Shown here piece by piece: positions 37,885 through 51,500 of a stretch of DNA of 64,000 nucleotides. The DNA lies in contig VXAI01000019.1 of assembly GCA_013399305.1 (NCBI GenBank), positions 2,665,952 to 2,729,951 of the forward strand, read 5' to 3'. Each line of letters opens with the position of its first letter. Position 1 is the first letter of the stretch. The translations under genes were made by a program, and so were the position numbers. Below the pieces are notes generated by a model, which saw nothing but the letters and a program-made list of their open reading frames with translations, was not told where the DNA came from and did not search any database. The DNA comes from Rostratula benghalensis (Eukaryota > Chordata > Aves > Charadriiformes > Rostratulidae).

Positions 37885-39075
37885 AAACTGCTGCTGAATA
37901 CATTCACTTTAAGAGTTTCTCAGGATCCTGACCAAGTTCTTCGGTTCTAGCTGGGTGTTGTGTTTTCATTGGCACCTCATTAAGGTGAAACCAAAGGACG
38001 TAGTTGTTGCTTTTGCACGTTTGTTGTTAAAGGCTCTGTAAAACTGGCTGACTACTGCAAGGGTATGTTGACTTGTGTAAAGAAAGACTTGTTTCGAGCA
38101 GGATATACAGAAAATGGGATTACTGGTCTAGTGGCAACCATGTACTGGTGGTCACGTGACAGAAAAATTTCTGAGATTTGTTTCACTGGGTGCGACGGAG
38201 GGTGTAACAGGAGAGCTGAATACCCTGTGACAGTATTCCAGAGGCACAAATTTAAGATGAAATCTATGTATTATAATGTCAAGTGTTCTGAATGAACCGT
38301 TCTTTAAAAGTAATGCCTCCTAAAGTGTTAGGAAGCTATTAAAAACTCTTAGTGAATATAAAATGTGNNNNNNNNNNNNNNNNNNNNNNNNNNNNNNNNN
38401 NNNNNNNNNNNNNNNNNNNNNNNNNNNNNNNNNNNNNNTATTTTTTTTTTTTTTTAAACCTGAGATTCACTTGCCCTTTTGCATTGCTGAATCCATTGTA
38501 GTGTATGTGGATAAACATGTGAATGATGCCACTGGAGAGGTCTCTGTGAGTAAGCAGAATGGGGCCCCAGTACCAGCTTAAGCACTGTTGTGAAGCCACA
38601 CTTAGTTGTTAACACAGCTCCTGGTATAGCTTTTGGCCATGTCAGCTAGCATTCTCCATGGATAATGAATATAGTGTGGGACAGGAGAGTTTTTTCAATA
38701 GACAGTTTGGATGCAGCCATTCTGTCTTGGAAGAGAAGAGAAGCACGTGCGTATAAGCCAGACCACAGTCTCAGGAGCAGACAATGTTCTTTAGCTTATT
38801 TTAGTTATTCATAAATATGTAGCTCCTAGTTCCAAGGCAAAATCAGACACAGATCTGGCTATTTTTGCAGATCTGGCTTTTTCTTCTCTCCTGAATTGCC
38901 CTAATCTATATATGGAGATGTTGTCTTTTAATATGTCTTTTAATTTGAGTGGTAGAAGAGAGAGGAGACTGGGTTTACCCAAGAAGATGTAAGTGATGTA
39001 CGCCTCTCCTCTTACCTGTCTTTCCACAAAGTTTCAGGAAGATGATATGAAATAGTACGTGGTTTATAAAGAATG
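37885..39075. other. Unique sequence around an assembly gap
   Basis: No gene recognised. It includes the N gap at 38368-38438, a T-run just after it, and a short plus-strand frame ending at 38581 that I could not assign. Confidence 0.6.
38368..38438. other. Assembly gap (71 N)
   Basis: Run of 71 N directly followed by a poly-T tract (to about 38455), which suggests the gap lies in low-complexity sequence. Confidence 0.99.
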
Positions 39076-40060
39076 ATAGGATCGTAGAATACTGCAGATT
39101 GGAAGAGACCTCAGGTTCCATCTAGGCAGAGGCATGTGTGAGAACAAACCAGTTTGCTCAGTGTTTTATCCAGTCAGGTCTTAAAAATCTCCAAGGCTGG
39201 AGATGGCACAGTCTCTCTGGGCAGCCTGTGCCATTGCCTGATGGTCCATGGGCTGAAAAACATTTGTCTTGTATCCAGTCTGAACCTCTCTTGTCTCAAT
39301 TCATTGTCTCATCTTCCCACTGTAGAGAACCTGGCTCCATCTTCTTGATAACCTATCTCTGAGTGCTGGGTGACTGCTGACAGATCTTCTCCAAAGCTGT
39401 CTCTTGTCTAGGCTGGAAAAGCTCCAGTCCTGCAGCCTCTGTTTCCAGGACACGTGCTGCAGCCCCTGAGCAGCTGAGTGGCCCTGTCCTGAACTCATCC
39501 CAGTTTATCAATGTCTTCCTTGCACAGGAGAATCCAGAACAAGACATGGTACATGATGCCATCCAATGAGTGCTGAGTAGAGTGGAATAAATACTACCTG
39601 TGATCTACTGGCTGTGTTCCTGGTAATGCAGCTCAGGATGTCGTTGTCCTATTTTGCTGCCAGGGTGCACTGTTGGGTCTTGATAAGCTCGCTGTGTGCC
39701 AGGGCCTTTTCTATAAAACTGGTCTCCAGTCTGAAACCTTGAAGAGGGTTGCTCCTTTCAGGTGGAGGTTTTTGCATCTGTTCCTGTTGAAAAGGTCTTG
39801 AGGCCCATTCCTTCAGTCCATGTAGGTCTCACTGCATGGCAGCCCTGGCCTTAAGTGTATTGACCGTCTCCCAGTTCAATGTCATTTGTAATGTTGATGA
39901 GAGTATATTCCATCATCTCCTCCACCTCATTGAGAAATACCTTAAACATGACATGCCCTAGGATGGATCCCTGTTGTCCTCCACTTGTTACTGTCCTCCA
40001 GTTAGCATACGTCCCATTAATCACTATGTGATGAGTCCTATTATCCAATACAAAATCTCT
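39076..40060 (-). mobile_element. Long, old CR1 LINE copy with decayed RT region
   Basis: About 985 bp of reverse-complemented CR1. The 3' end is at 39076 (TAGGATCGTAGAATACTGCAG, then TTGGAAGAGACC). Landmark blocks follow in the expected order: CTGGGCAGCCTGTGCCATTG, CTAGGCTGGAAAAGCTCCAG, AGCTCAGGATG and TTAAACATGACATGCCCTAGG. On the minus strand, 39851-40048 translates to a decayed RT segment: VTSGGQQGSILGHVMF matches the VTSGVPQGSVLGPVLF block, and TNDIEL stands where the catalytic ADD motif should be. The active-site aspartate pair is lost, and indels and stops break the frame elsewhere. It is the oldest-looking and longest CR1 here, and inactive. Confidence 0.92.
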
Positions 40061-43000
40061 GTGCAGAGGGAGCTAAGTTTTTGTGCAGTTGTGGGGTTTG
40101 TGGGAGACCTTTTCCTGTTCAGTTCCAAAGGTTTAGGTGAATAGATAAAAGACGAACCATTGTGCCCTCCCCATGGCAGAGGGAAGCGATCAGAATCGCA
40201 CAACTACATAGACCTGTCATGAAGCTGTTCTGCTTGAATGGGACTTGATTTTGGATAGTCACTGGTCACATTGAGTAGTCTCTAGTGAAAGGCATTGCTT
40301 CAGTAACTTCTTTAATTTTTATTGCTTATCTTATGGTAGAATGTAGAAAACCAGATTTCATCCTGCTTTGGAAACAGTGTGTTTGTAACAGAAGGATGTT
40401 TCAGAGAAGTGGTTGGATTGTTTAGTTGTTGGCAAACATTATGCTGTTCTCTTCAATTTTTGCTTGCCTTTAGGACTTCTGTTTTAGAATTTGTATACTT
40501 CAGAAGTCTTAATTCCAATCTTTATTGCAAAACATTCCGTGAAAAAAGACAAATATTTTTTATTTCTGTATGCACATCATTTTTCACTTACTGCAGCAAT
40601 GGCTCCCTTCTCCCTTTTAATGATTATCAGGGAGTCTGTTAACAAACGGATCCATCTGCTCCTTCTTGAGGTGAATGGCTTGATAACAGCAGTTCTATCT
40701 GAAATCAGGGCTTGAGTGCCATATTTACCTTCTTAATGTCTAGTTTCACTTGCTGATGTAAGTTATGTAGCAAAGAGGCAGGCAATCTATGTGTTCTTTG
40801 TGTAACCTTTTATGAGCTCACTATGATGGCACATACTGCATGAATAAAGCAAGAATTGTTCTTAAACAGTAGTTATTTGGGACCTGATGCTCAACTGGCT
40901 CCTGTTTTGCAGCTAGCCATGATAAAACCATAGAAAGCTCTCTGAAAATATATAGGTTGACTGCTACTTTCCCCCTTTCTAAACTTTTTCAAGAGTTTTT
41001 AGTTTCCATCTACGATTAATAACTTGTGAAGCTATCTCTTTGCATATATTAAATACTACTTGCAGAAAGGAAAATAAAAGCAACATATTTATGTTCAAGA
41101 AAGCTGGATTAAAACTGGGACAAGTGAGAAAGACGCTACTAGGACAAAATGGAGAGCACAGCATAAGCAAGGAGGCTGAAGAGTTGTGTTAACTTAAAAT
41201 GAAAGGAGATTAGAAATTGTCTACCCACATACAGACATGTAATATTTAGGCTTTGAACAACAGGAAAGCTGAGGAAAAACTTAAGATAAATGACAGTGTT
41301 GGCACTTGAACAGCTACATTATTCCTGGATATTAGTGCACATTATTTCTGGAAATGTCAGGTGCTCCAGAGTGGTAGATCAAACTCACCTTTGATAAGAC
41401 AGAAGTTCAAAACGGAGCTTACCATATTCATATGACATGATTATATGTAAAGTTGAGGGGCTGGACTGTTTGCCCTTTTGCATCCTTCTTCTTGGAAGTT
41501 CTAAAGTCAAGTATGCAAAGGGCAGAAAAGGAACACTTATGTTACTGGGGAAAGCATGATTCATCTCCCCTCTGTGTGCTGAGTATACACAGAATGCCTG
41601 AGAAAGAAATGAAGGAAAAAGGCAGTAGATAACTTTATTTTCAAAGTTAGTGTTGTTGTGTATACAGATGAGACGGCCAGGTTAAGTTTGCTCAGACAAC
41701 TGTAAATCATCTGGCAGATGTAATTTTGCAGCCTAAACCTCTTTATTTATTTTTTAAATGCGAAGACATCATGCAGTTTTACATTGCTATTTTTTAAGAA
41801 AAGAAATCTTACTTTACAGAACAATAACTACTTGTCCTATGTGCTGGAACTTTGTCCCCAGCTGTGAGCTAATAAAAGAAGAGAGAGCATCAGCATGCTA
41901 CAAGGAGAGCTAGGTACTGGCTTCTGAGGCTGGGAGGTGTTTAGGGAGCTTGGTGTAGCTCAGATTCCCTACTCCCACTTGCATCTTCCCTTCAGAAGAG
42001 GTAGTTTGAGGTCGTTCTAGGTACCAAAATGTAGTGAGGGCACCAAGCACCTCTTTAAAATAGTCATGTTTGAGGCTGTCAGGATTTTTTCTGGTCTTGC
42101 AAGTGAGGGAAGAGGAAATGATCACAGACTGGAGAAAAGAGAAGGCATTTTCTAAAACGTAGGAGGCTTCTTCATCCTAAACAATGAATGCAGATGGACT
42201 TAGAAAAAATGTGCAAGAAGTAGAATATCAGGCAACACGTATTTTCAAAATGTACTAACAGTCCCATTCTTAATCACAAAACATGTTAAAAAAATAAGCT
42301 ATGTGACACTGAATGACAAAATTTAGATCAGTTTGCATTTAAGAATGGTAACGGAATATGCCTTAGAATTCATAACAAAGCTGCAAAAGGAACCTACGCC
42401 ATTTCCACCCTCTGGAAAGAGAACTGAGTATTCAAATTCCCTAGAGGGATTAAGTACTTCAGTTTGTTTTGATCTGACCTAAATCGTTTAATTTTATGCA
42501 TTAAAATTGGCACTGTGCTGTTGTCCTATTGCCTTCTTTCTTTTCTGGTGCTTTAGATTAGCTTACCCTGGGTGTAGCGTAAGGTGTGCAATTTTCTGGG
42601 CAGTATTTACTTGGGGAGACTATCCACTGTGGACTTTTTTTTTTTAATATGGATGACATTCTTGGTGACATGTCAGCAGATAAGTATTGCCTGGGATCAA
42701 AGGTGTCTGATTAAAACAAAAGTCTAGTAAGTGACAGGGTGCCCTTGACTGTGGGTTAATGGTGCTATCTAATCCTTGTCAGTGAAGGCAGTCGTAAGGA
42801 TTTGTAAGAGATGCAGTAGCTGGCCAAGAATGAAGGCCACAGCAAAAATCTGTGTGGAAATACCTGAAAGAGAAATTGTGTTTCTGTCATGGGAAAAGAA
42901 GCAAACTTTTTAGAAGCAAATGGAATAAATCTTAGTGTCCTGAGAGAGTTTCTAAGATGTTTTATTTACAAAAATACAACAGGCCTACTCTTTTTGGTTT

Positions 43001-46000
43001 CCAAGTGTAAAGAAAGTTATTAGTAGGAAGGACATTCTGTAGGAATCTTCATGGGAGTATGATCTACCATAAAGGAGACATATGTAGCTGTTTTATTCCT
43101 TTAGTTGTAGAATATACAGAGTTCAGCCTGGACCATGTGAGTCCTGTGGCATAATATTTCTTGGTTGGACATGTCACCCATACTGCAAACTATGGCTGTG
43201 AGTCACCTAAAGACGTGGACCAACTCCATCCCTGTAGTAATCTTACAGAAACTAATACAACTGATTGCTGGGTGGGCTTTTCTGTTGTGTCGTAGTCCCT
43301 ACGATTATTTCTCTAGATGATACGGACTTAATTAGCTGACTGAATTTTCAGCATAGCTTCTCTTTCACTTCAAATAGCTTTTCTGCTGATGGGTAACATG
43401 TGAACGTTGACCATATATTATTAAACTCTGTCTTTCTCCTTTTCTTTCTGCTGTGTGGCATCCCTTTAAATTTCTAAGCCAGAAAAGCACATATCGTCGT
43501 GTCTAATGTGACCTCTTTGTCCTTTTGTTCCCTTCCTCACACAATCATTTTGGTACATTCTGTCCTCCAACACAGAAATGCGAGGCATAAGCATCTCCTT
43601 TAGCCTTGATGGGAGAACAAGTAATACCCATTAACTTTAAAGGGATTTCAACATATGGCTTGAAGTTTCCCCAGAGATGCTGTAGAAACTTAATTGAGGT
43701 CATCATTAATTTTGATCCTTTCCTTCAGCTGAAACCTCGAGCTAAAACAACAGCCGCCTTTTTGAAATGCCTGTTTTCTGCAGATGTATGCATTTCTACC
43801 ATCTTGTAATTCACCAGGGAGAAAATTAATTAATTAAAAAGTATGAATTGGAGGAAACGGGACCATTTAATCAGTGGAAATGAGATGTAGTGTCACTCTG
43901 GAGGTTGTGTGAGGACTGCGTGCCACCCTGGCTAGTCAGCAGTTAAGAGCAGTGGATTTAGCAGCACTGGTTGGAAACTTGACTGTTCCCAGTCTGCTCT
44001 GCCTTTTTACCAGACATCACTGCTTTCTTGTCAGGAGTGGGAGAACTGGCCAGTTGCCTGCACTTCAACTGGTCCAGTCTACAGTTGAGGGCTTCACGTT
44101 GCTGAGGGTTGGGCTGGGATGTGCCCTGGGGACACCAAAGTGTAGCAGCATCTTCTTCTGCCTCTGTCAGGCAGAGTCGTGCAGTTGGAAGCCAGAACAG
44201 CGAAGGACTCTGCCAGAGTCCTTTAAGATACATTTGCAATAGCAAATGAAAAGGAGTGTTCTTAATTTGGGTTGGCAAATCTGTGTTAGCTAACTCGAGT
44301 AAGAGCAGCAGAGTAGATAATAAAAATAACATTTCAACTTCGGTGGTAGAAGTGCTAAAATTTATAGAGGTGTTGTAAGGGTGAAAAAAAAAAAAAGAGT
44401 AAGCCGCAAGCTGAAATTAAAGCCAAGCTGAGCTAGTCTTCATTACTCTTTTAACAATTGCTACTTTACTTGGGTTAATCAAACTGAGACTGAAAACATT
44501 CTGTTTTGCTTTGGTTTAGTGTACACAGACATTTAAAGAGCTGAATTTGCGTAGTTGAAATGAAGATTTAAATCTGACTTTTTGTATTAAAAAAAATCTG
44601 ACTGACTTTGCAGAAGTATCTCTTGGGGTAGAAAACGCGCCATAGGAAAAAGGTTTTTAATCTGGCAGATGAAGTGAAGCTCATGGTAGAAAGCTGAAGC
44701 AAAACAATTCAAATTAGGAGGGGGTATGATTCCAAAGGAGGGGTGTAACTAACTACTGGAACAAAATGCTGTGAGAACTGATAGATTTTCTGTTTTAATG
44801 TCTTTCATGTCAAATCAAAAGTGGATGTTTTCCTGGGAGAGTCGTTTTAGCCCAACAGAAGTTATGTTTTAGTCAAGCGTGAGTTACAGACAAGCTTTTT
44901 CAATAAAAAATAAGCTAATGGGGCAAAATTTAAAGGCCTAGTACCATAGAAAGTCACAGTAGATGATCTAATGGGTTATTCTGACATCAGCATCTACAGA
45001 TGTGTGAAATTACTTAGAAAATGGAACAAAGCAGTGAGAAATTAGAGTATTTTCACTTTTATGAATAAACACCTCTGTTTATGTTATGATAAGCTTCTCT
45101 AAAGTATGTGCAGCTGGTCTACTTCTAATCTCATTTACACCCATTAAATGAACCTGATTTACCCTCTGGTGAAACCAGAAGAAACCTTGTTGTTCCCTGC
45201 TGATTTTAATAAGCATCCCTCACCCTATTGATGTTTATGATGTAATATTACATGTCAGATAGGCGGGGGGCATTTGGTATTCGTAGTTTTCAAGTAACAC
45301 TTCCAGGAAGGTAATTTCAGTGAAAACTTGAGAGTTTGCATGCCGTGAAATAGGCAGAGCAATCAATACTCGTATGGGCTGGCTGGAGCTGGTTTTTGGT
45401 TTGTGGGTGCTTTCCTCTCCCTGTTCAATATCTCTGAATTTTCATAAGTCTCTGGCTCATCCAGAATTACGTTTATCAGTGATGCCACCACCCCAGACAG
45501 TGTTTCATTTTCAGCATTCCAGGGTTGTTGGAGCTGAGGCTTTTTGTTTGATTTTTTGCAAAAGGAATATTTCATCAGATTTCGGCCATGGCACCGCACG
45601 GAGTGCTGCTACTGCCTGGCGAGGCACACAGCTGGCTACGAGATGTGCTCTCTCGTCTCCTGCAGTGACATTATTGTCATGAAGAAGACATCCCTCAGTG
45701 GGCACATCCTTCTGGTTTGAGTTCCAGCTTACCACCGGTTGATACATCACAGCCAGACCCAGCTCTGCCGTAGATCCCAGCTTCTGACAATGCAGGAGGC
45801 TGATGCCTTTGCTGGTGAGCTGTGACTGTAACCCTCACTGTGCAGCTGGATCTGCTGTACAGCCTGCAGGCTCAAACATGGAGTGTGTTGGGGTTTTTTT
45901 ACAAATAGTAACCATTAGGCTTGGACATACAGTTCATTCTCCTTGCTTCATCCTTAATTGAGTTAAGCGTGGTAATAAATCTGATGCTTGTAGTGATTTC

Positions 46001-48400
46001 TAACCTGTTTGGTATCGCCTTTTCTGGGCTGAAGTCCGTTTAAGATGTAACTGTTCAAGAAACAAATCTATCCTGATGTTACACAAATTTCTCCAAGTGA
46101 ATCTCGTATTCTTTTTGATGCTCTCTTAAATATTCAGTGTTCTTGTTTTTATAGTCTGTTGCTTTGTCAGCTTATTCTAAAGTTTATGTATTAAGGTCAT
46201 GAAAGGCTGTGATTATGTCCTATTTATCATACAATTATATCAAGAGAAGCAGGAGTAAATAAACCTTGAAGTGATCACAGACGTTGGGGAAACACTTGCA
46301 GGTGAGCTCTGCTCAATGAAAGGTGTGGAGCTGAGCACTCCATGGTTTCGTGCCTGTGGCCATTCCAGCTATGAGTAGTATCTACTCTGATGGCACATTT
46401 TAAAAAAGAAATTAATTAGGAAGGAATTGTACTTCTATTGCACAGAGATATTCCATTCCTGAATCAAGTGGAGAGACAGCAGGTAAATAGTTCAACCTTC
46501 TTTGCCTCAGTTTACTTTTAAAGTATCATAATCCTTTAGAACCACAGTTAGTATTAAGGATGTTTTTGGAAAGCAGTTTTGTATAAGGTTATTTCTTGAC
46601 CACAGTGGATGCATGGCAGATTAAAAAAAAGAATAAATTAAAAAAAATAATGAGAGGGAGCTACCTGATTTAAACCTGACTGATAGAAATAGGGCCATTG
46701 GCTAATGGTAACTTTTAGTCTCTTTCATTAGTGAATCTTCCAAAAACTCACTTTTTTTTTTTTTTAATGCCAGTGTCAGGCAGCAGTTGAGTTGTGTGTT
46801 CACGGATCTGTGTTACCATATATCATGGTTTACATCACCATGTAGCTCAGTAATGAACTACTTTTTTTTTTGTTTTAGGTAAAAATAGGGATATGTTTAT
46901 TGACGGAAGTTGTTTCTTTAAAAGCGCTTTGAGGGCAATCTTGTGTTTGTTGAGCAGGATTTCTCTTTGTCTATTTTGTAAGAGCTAATTAAGCCTTTTC
47001 ACAAATGCCAGTAGTCCCCAACTCTGAAAAATTCAACCCTCCAGAAGAAAAAAAAAAACAAAAAACCCAACATTTTTTTTAGAAGTGAATGCAAGAATGT
47101 TATTTCATTTGAGGAGCTGCTCTCCAATATTTTGCTGTTTCTGCACCAAGTTTAAAGCTATAAATTCATTTTTTTTTTCTCAAAGAACCAACAGTCATTT
47201 GGTGACTGAGTGGCTGTTTATGTAACAGAAAGATACCAAACCTCTTTTAGATCTTGCTAGGTTTTTCTGACTAACTTCTATTGTTCAGACCTGCTGGAAT
47301 GCTAACAATCAGTTAAATGACTCAACTGCTTTGTCAGTTGATGTGCTCAGTCCTCACCAATGAGTTTTGCTCAAGATGAGAACGGTAAAGCTGGGAAAAA
47401 ATACCAAAAAAACCCCAACAGTTTCAGGTTATTTCAAGAATTGGCTGCAGTGAATAAAATAGTTTAAAAAGCCTGGTCTTGCTTCCTCACACGCTGCACT
47501 CTCACAGTAGGACTTAATGAATCGATGTGAAAGCACACTGTACTTCTTGTATGAGTGAGTCTGGAGAGGCTGCCAGAATGTTTTTTGGCAGAAAAAGTCT
47601 TAGTCTTTTGTATAGGTCAAAAGTCAGTTCTATTGAACATGGTAACACATTGCGAAAAGCTGCTGTCCTTTAAAATTTCTCTTGAATGCTCCTGTTGCCT
47701 TAGACGTTTTAATAGTCTGAATAAGTGAGTAATGGCAGAATAATTAATTACCTCTTATGTAAGGTATTTCAGCCAGAGATTTCAAAGTCACGGTTATGTC
47801 AGTACCCAAGTACGTTAAACCCCAGTGTGGATTCTTTCTTTGAGAAGTAAAGTAGCCTGAAATTGCCAGGGCTTAAACTAAGAAGGATTGAACTGTAGAG
47901 AATCAAGGCCACTTTATTTCTCTGTGAGTGCACCGAGAGAAGGATGTAATGCGCTTTAGCTCCTGCTCTTTAACCGCACACCTACACTGAATATATTCTA
48001 ACACTCCTGAATGCTTGGTTGGGGCGAAGAAGCAGAACAGTAACTCAAAGTAGGGAGCTCGCTTCTTTTTCATATATGCAAGTGGTTCTCTAACAAATTC
48101 TGGAATGTAAGCAGTTTGTGTTCACATTTTTACCCTCTCGTAAGCAGGTTCTTTGAGTTAAGAACCATCCGTTTCAGTGCTCTTAACAGCAGTGAGCTTG
48201 CACGTGATAGGATAACTAAGCATTTATTATGCTTTTGTAGAATCAGAAGCATTGTGATATTAGTAAGGTAGTATTGAAATGACAGTGAGTGAGAATGGGA
48301 TACCTGGTATGTGAAATCAAAAGCTGGGAAAATCAGCAGGTGTTTTCTTGTTCACTTCTGTGCTGTTTGCTTTTGTTCAACTTAAGTTAAATGGAGTTAA
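40061..48400. other. Unique non-coding sequence
   Basis: 8.3 kb with no recognisable transposon or gene. It includes small A/T tracts near 42630, 44382, 46751 and 47048. Frames of 124 codons (minus, 43958-44332) and 102 codons (plus, 45374-45682) match nothing I know. The GC-richer patch at 45350-45850 is open on both strands for about 100 codons, but I see no family resemblance. Confidence 0.6.
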
Positions 48401-48515
48401 ATGGGGCTGTGAGCAACCTGATCTAGCTGAAGATGTCTCTGCTCATTGCAGGGCAGGTAGGGCTAGATGACCTTTAAAGGTCCCTTCCAACCCAAACTGT
48501 TCTAGGATTCTATGA
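48401..48515 (+). mobile_element. CR1 LINE 3'-end fragment
   Basis: Forward CR1 3' end: ATGGGGCTGTGAGCAACCTG, GAAGATGTCTCTGCTCATTG, CTAGATGACCTTTAAAGG, TCCCTTCCAACCCAAACTG, and the tail TTCTAGGATTCTATGA ending at 48515. About 115 bp remain. It shares its 3'-end variant (GATGTCTCTGCT) with the copy at 55788-55895. Confidence 0.95.
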
Positions 48516-51500
48516 AGATTAGTTAAAATAAATAGTTAAATAAATAAAATATGGAAGAAAGAGCCTCTAACCTGTAACGACAAGTGCCAGCATCAAAACA
48601 ACACATTAAACACTATGAGAGGATACATAACCCATCAAAACTATCATATCTCTTCTCCATATCTTACGTCTTTTTCTACTTTTCCCTCTGAGAGCAGAAA
48701 TGAATCAGGTACAACAAACTGAAAAGTGGAAAATTCTTCATATACTCACAACCAAGAAAGTGCTATTGCATTATAAAAAGTGTATTGTCTCCGGAACACG
48801 GGAATCTCTGAATGCCAAACAGCCTTGTGTAAGGGAAGTGTGTTTTTGAAGAAAACACATGTTGTTTCTATGAAAACAGGGTTATCCAAGCTCCCCCCAG
48901 TTACTCCTGCAAGACACAGCTTAACAAAGCTTTCTCCATGGAAACTGTATCCAGCTACTGCCAGTTATCTCTTGGCAGCATTGATGGTACTGTGATGACT
49001 TTAAAAGGCTGACACTCTATGTAGTACTATGTTTCTCTCTGTCCTACTGTAGAGAGATAATTTTCATATTTGCAGGGAGGCTTTTAAACTTACACATGGA
49101 ATGCCTGACTTCCTAGGGACGTTATTTAGCTTGCTTTCTGCCTAAAAGAGCAGAATAATACATTTAGTCTTCGAGTTTTCATGAAAGCAAAGATTAAGTA
49201 TGCCTTGACTAAAATATAATAGTCCCATTTAAGGTTGCTGGTCTATAGCACATTTTCGAGAACAGAAATTCCATCTCTTCTGTTGTTTTGTTTTGGGTTT
49301 TTTTGTTTGTTTGCTTGTTGTTCCCCACACACTAAAATGATGCTAAACATCTCTGGATCCCATTAGCTTCTGCTATGGATGTTCTGTTGTGAACACCTTT
49401 TTCCTCAACCTTGAAGGTCTCCCTGTGAAATGGAAACCCTACATTTGAAGAGAGTTGCAGCATTCTTTTTCCCAGCTGGAAATGTATTAGAAATGCATCC
49501 TCCAATATATATGTAGAACAGAGCTATGAGAATTTATGGCGTGTGAATTTGGAAGTGCTTCTAAAAAGTTCCACAAAGGGTTTCAGATATGATAGGGTGT
49601 AAAGCTTTTCATTGCCTTGTGTGTAGTGTGCTGTATGGAGGAGAAGGAGATGAAAGGATGGAAAAGAAAATCTTATTCCTTTGCATAGCCGTGAATGAAA
49701 ACCTGTATGAACAATTTAAAACTACTTCCAATACTTTTCCAAGGTTTGGCTGACTGAATTATCAGTTGGTTAAGAACAGAAATCAGTATTATTTGAGATG
49801 GGTTCACATTCCATTTATTTTGTGAGTTAAGAGCACACAAGTACATATACGTAGTTGTCTTACGCTGGCAACCTCCTTTTTTACTGTAAGCATATGCAGA
49901 ATTATGCCATAAAAGTTATTGCAAGCACAAACTTCATACTGATGATCCCTTCTTCTGTAGTTGCTTGTAATTTATAGTTGCATGAAGCACAGCAGAAAGC
50001 AAAGCCAATGGCTTGGCTAAAGGACATTCAGTTAAACATGGACATTATTTGGCCTCTGTCAATCTCTGAATCATGAGCAACACATTTCACCACACAGTAC
50101 AGAGTTGTTTTCAGACTCTTTGAGAAACCCAGGATTGCTGGTGGCATTCATGTCTTAGAATCCGAAAACACGGGGGTAGATTTATTGTTTAGGTTGCAGA
50201 GGAGGAAAAAAGACACAAGCTGATGTTAGTTTTCAATTTCTTTCTGCTTAAATTCTTCCTTTTACAAATGTGAGGATGCAGTTAAGTAACAAGCTACTTG
50301 CCTGGGGAGTTCTACTCAGTTACTGACGAAATACAGCAGAGACAGCAGTGACAGCTTCCCCACAATATTCTGATAATCTCAGCAAGGCTTTGGCAAATAA
50401 TCTTTGATATATTACGTTGAGTAAAAAATTTGGTGTTTAAAAACCGATTAGATGTCTAAGTCCTCTGCTATGGCAGATACTGAGTGCTTGTGCCATGTTT
50501 TCTTTCTCTTATAGAAAAGCATCAAGGACCTTTTGTTCTTTATGCTCCAAGTTCTCTAAGTTTTATCTTACAGCTCCAAGTTCTTCACACCTGAAGGCCA
50601 CATACGACAGGTAGCATTATCAAGGAATAAAATAAAGCCTAAACTCCTATTTGTAAATTCAGGATAGAGGGCGTTCTTAGAAGCTGTATCTTTTTCAATC
50701 TGCCTCCAGTGAGGACAGTGAGTAAAACCCTCATTGACTTCACAGTGAAAAATCAAACCTTTTTCTTCACCTTGGCTTTTCCACAGCAGCATTGTCAAAA
50801 TGGAGTAACATAAAGTAAATAAAGAGCTGTCTGGGGAATGATGTGAGAAACGTGCGGGTCTCTTTTTGCGTTCACTTTAATCAGAGCACGCTGGAACCTT
50901 GAAGGCCGCAATGATGAACCTGTTAAAAACCACAGATATTAAGGGGTTCTAAGTTTCCAGTAAATCAGACTTTTTTTTTTTTTTTTCCTGTTAACTGAAT
51001 TTGTAGCCTTCCCTGCTGCATTGGGTAACAAAAATATCTGTTAGTGTTAGCAATAATAATTTTTGTTTTACCAAGATTAAACATAGAGGCCTGGTTCAGC
51101 TAATCCAGGAACTGAACCGAGTTGTCAGCATTACTTGCCACATTTCAATCAAAAGCTCTATGTGGTTTGTGAAAGAAGAAAAAGTCTTTTTTTTTTTTTT
51201 TTCCTCATAAACTGAGTCATTGTTATTGCTGTTCTGTAATTCTTCATTTCTATGGCTTGCAGAAATGCTGAAATAACACGTGTAAGGCTAGTCTTGTGAT
51301 TTTTGGTTAAGATTGGTAAGAAGCTGTAAAAGCCTGATGTAGAGAAAGGGCTCTATTATTTTGAGTCCAATTTCAAGAGCTCTGGTGAAATAGGTGGACA
51401 TCTGGTTGTGCAGGGCACTTGCACTTCAGTCTAGCCTGGTCATTGCAGGCTATAGCCCTTTAGAAAGATCAATTATATTCTCACAGGCATGTGTCTGATC

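Noticed and set aside
38439..38581. Poly-T followed by an open plus-strand frame, possibly a retroposed mRNA in reverse
   Set aside because: No AATAAA upstream of the presumed tail on the minus strand, no target-site duplication visible because of the gap, and no known protein on either strand.
44941..45000. CATAGAAAGTCACAGTAGATGATC resembling a CR1 end
   Set aside because: The core GGTTGGAAGGGACC block is absent and the order of motifs does not fit a CR1.
45374..45750. GC-richer patch open for about 80-100 codons on both strands
   Set aside because: No recognisable protein, LTR border or primer-binding site. It could be any unique sequence.
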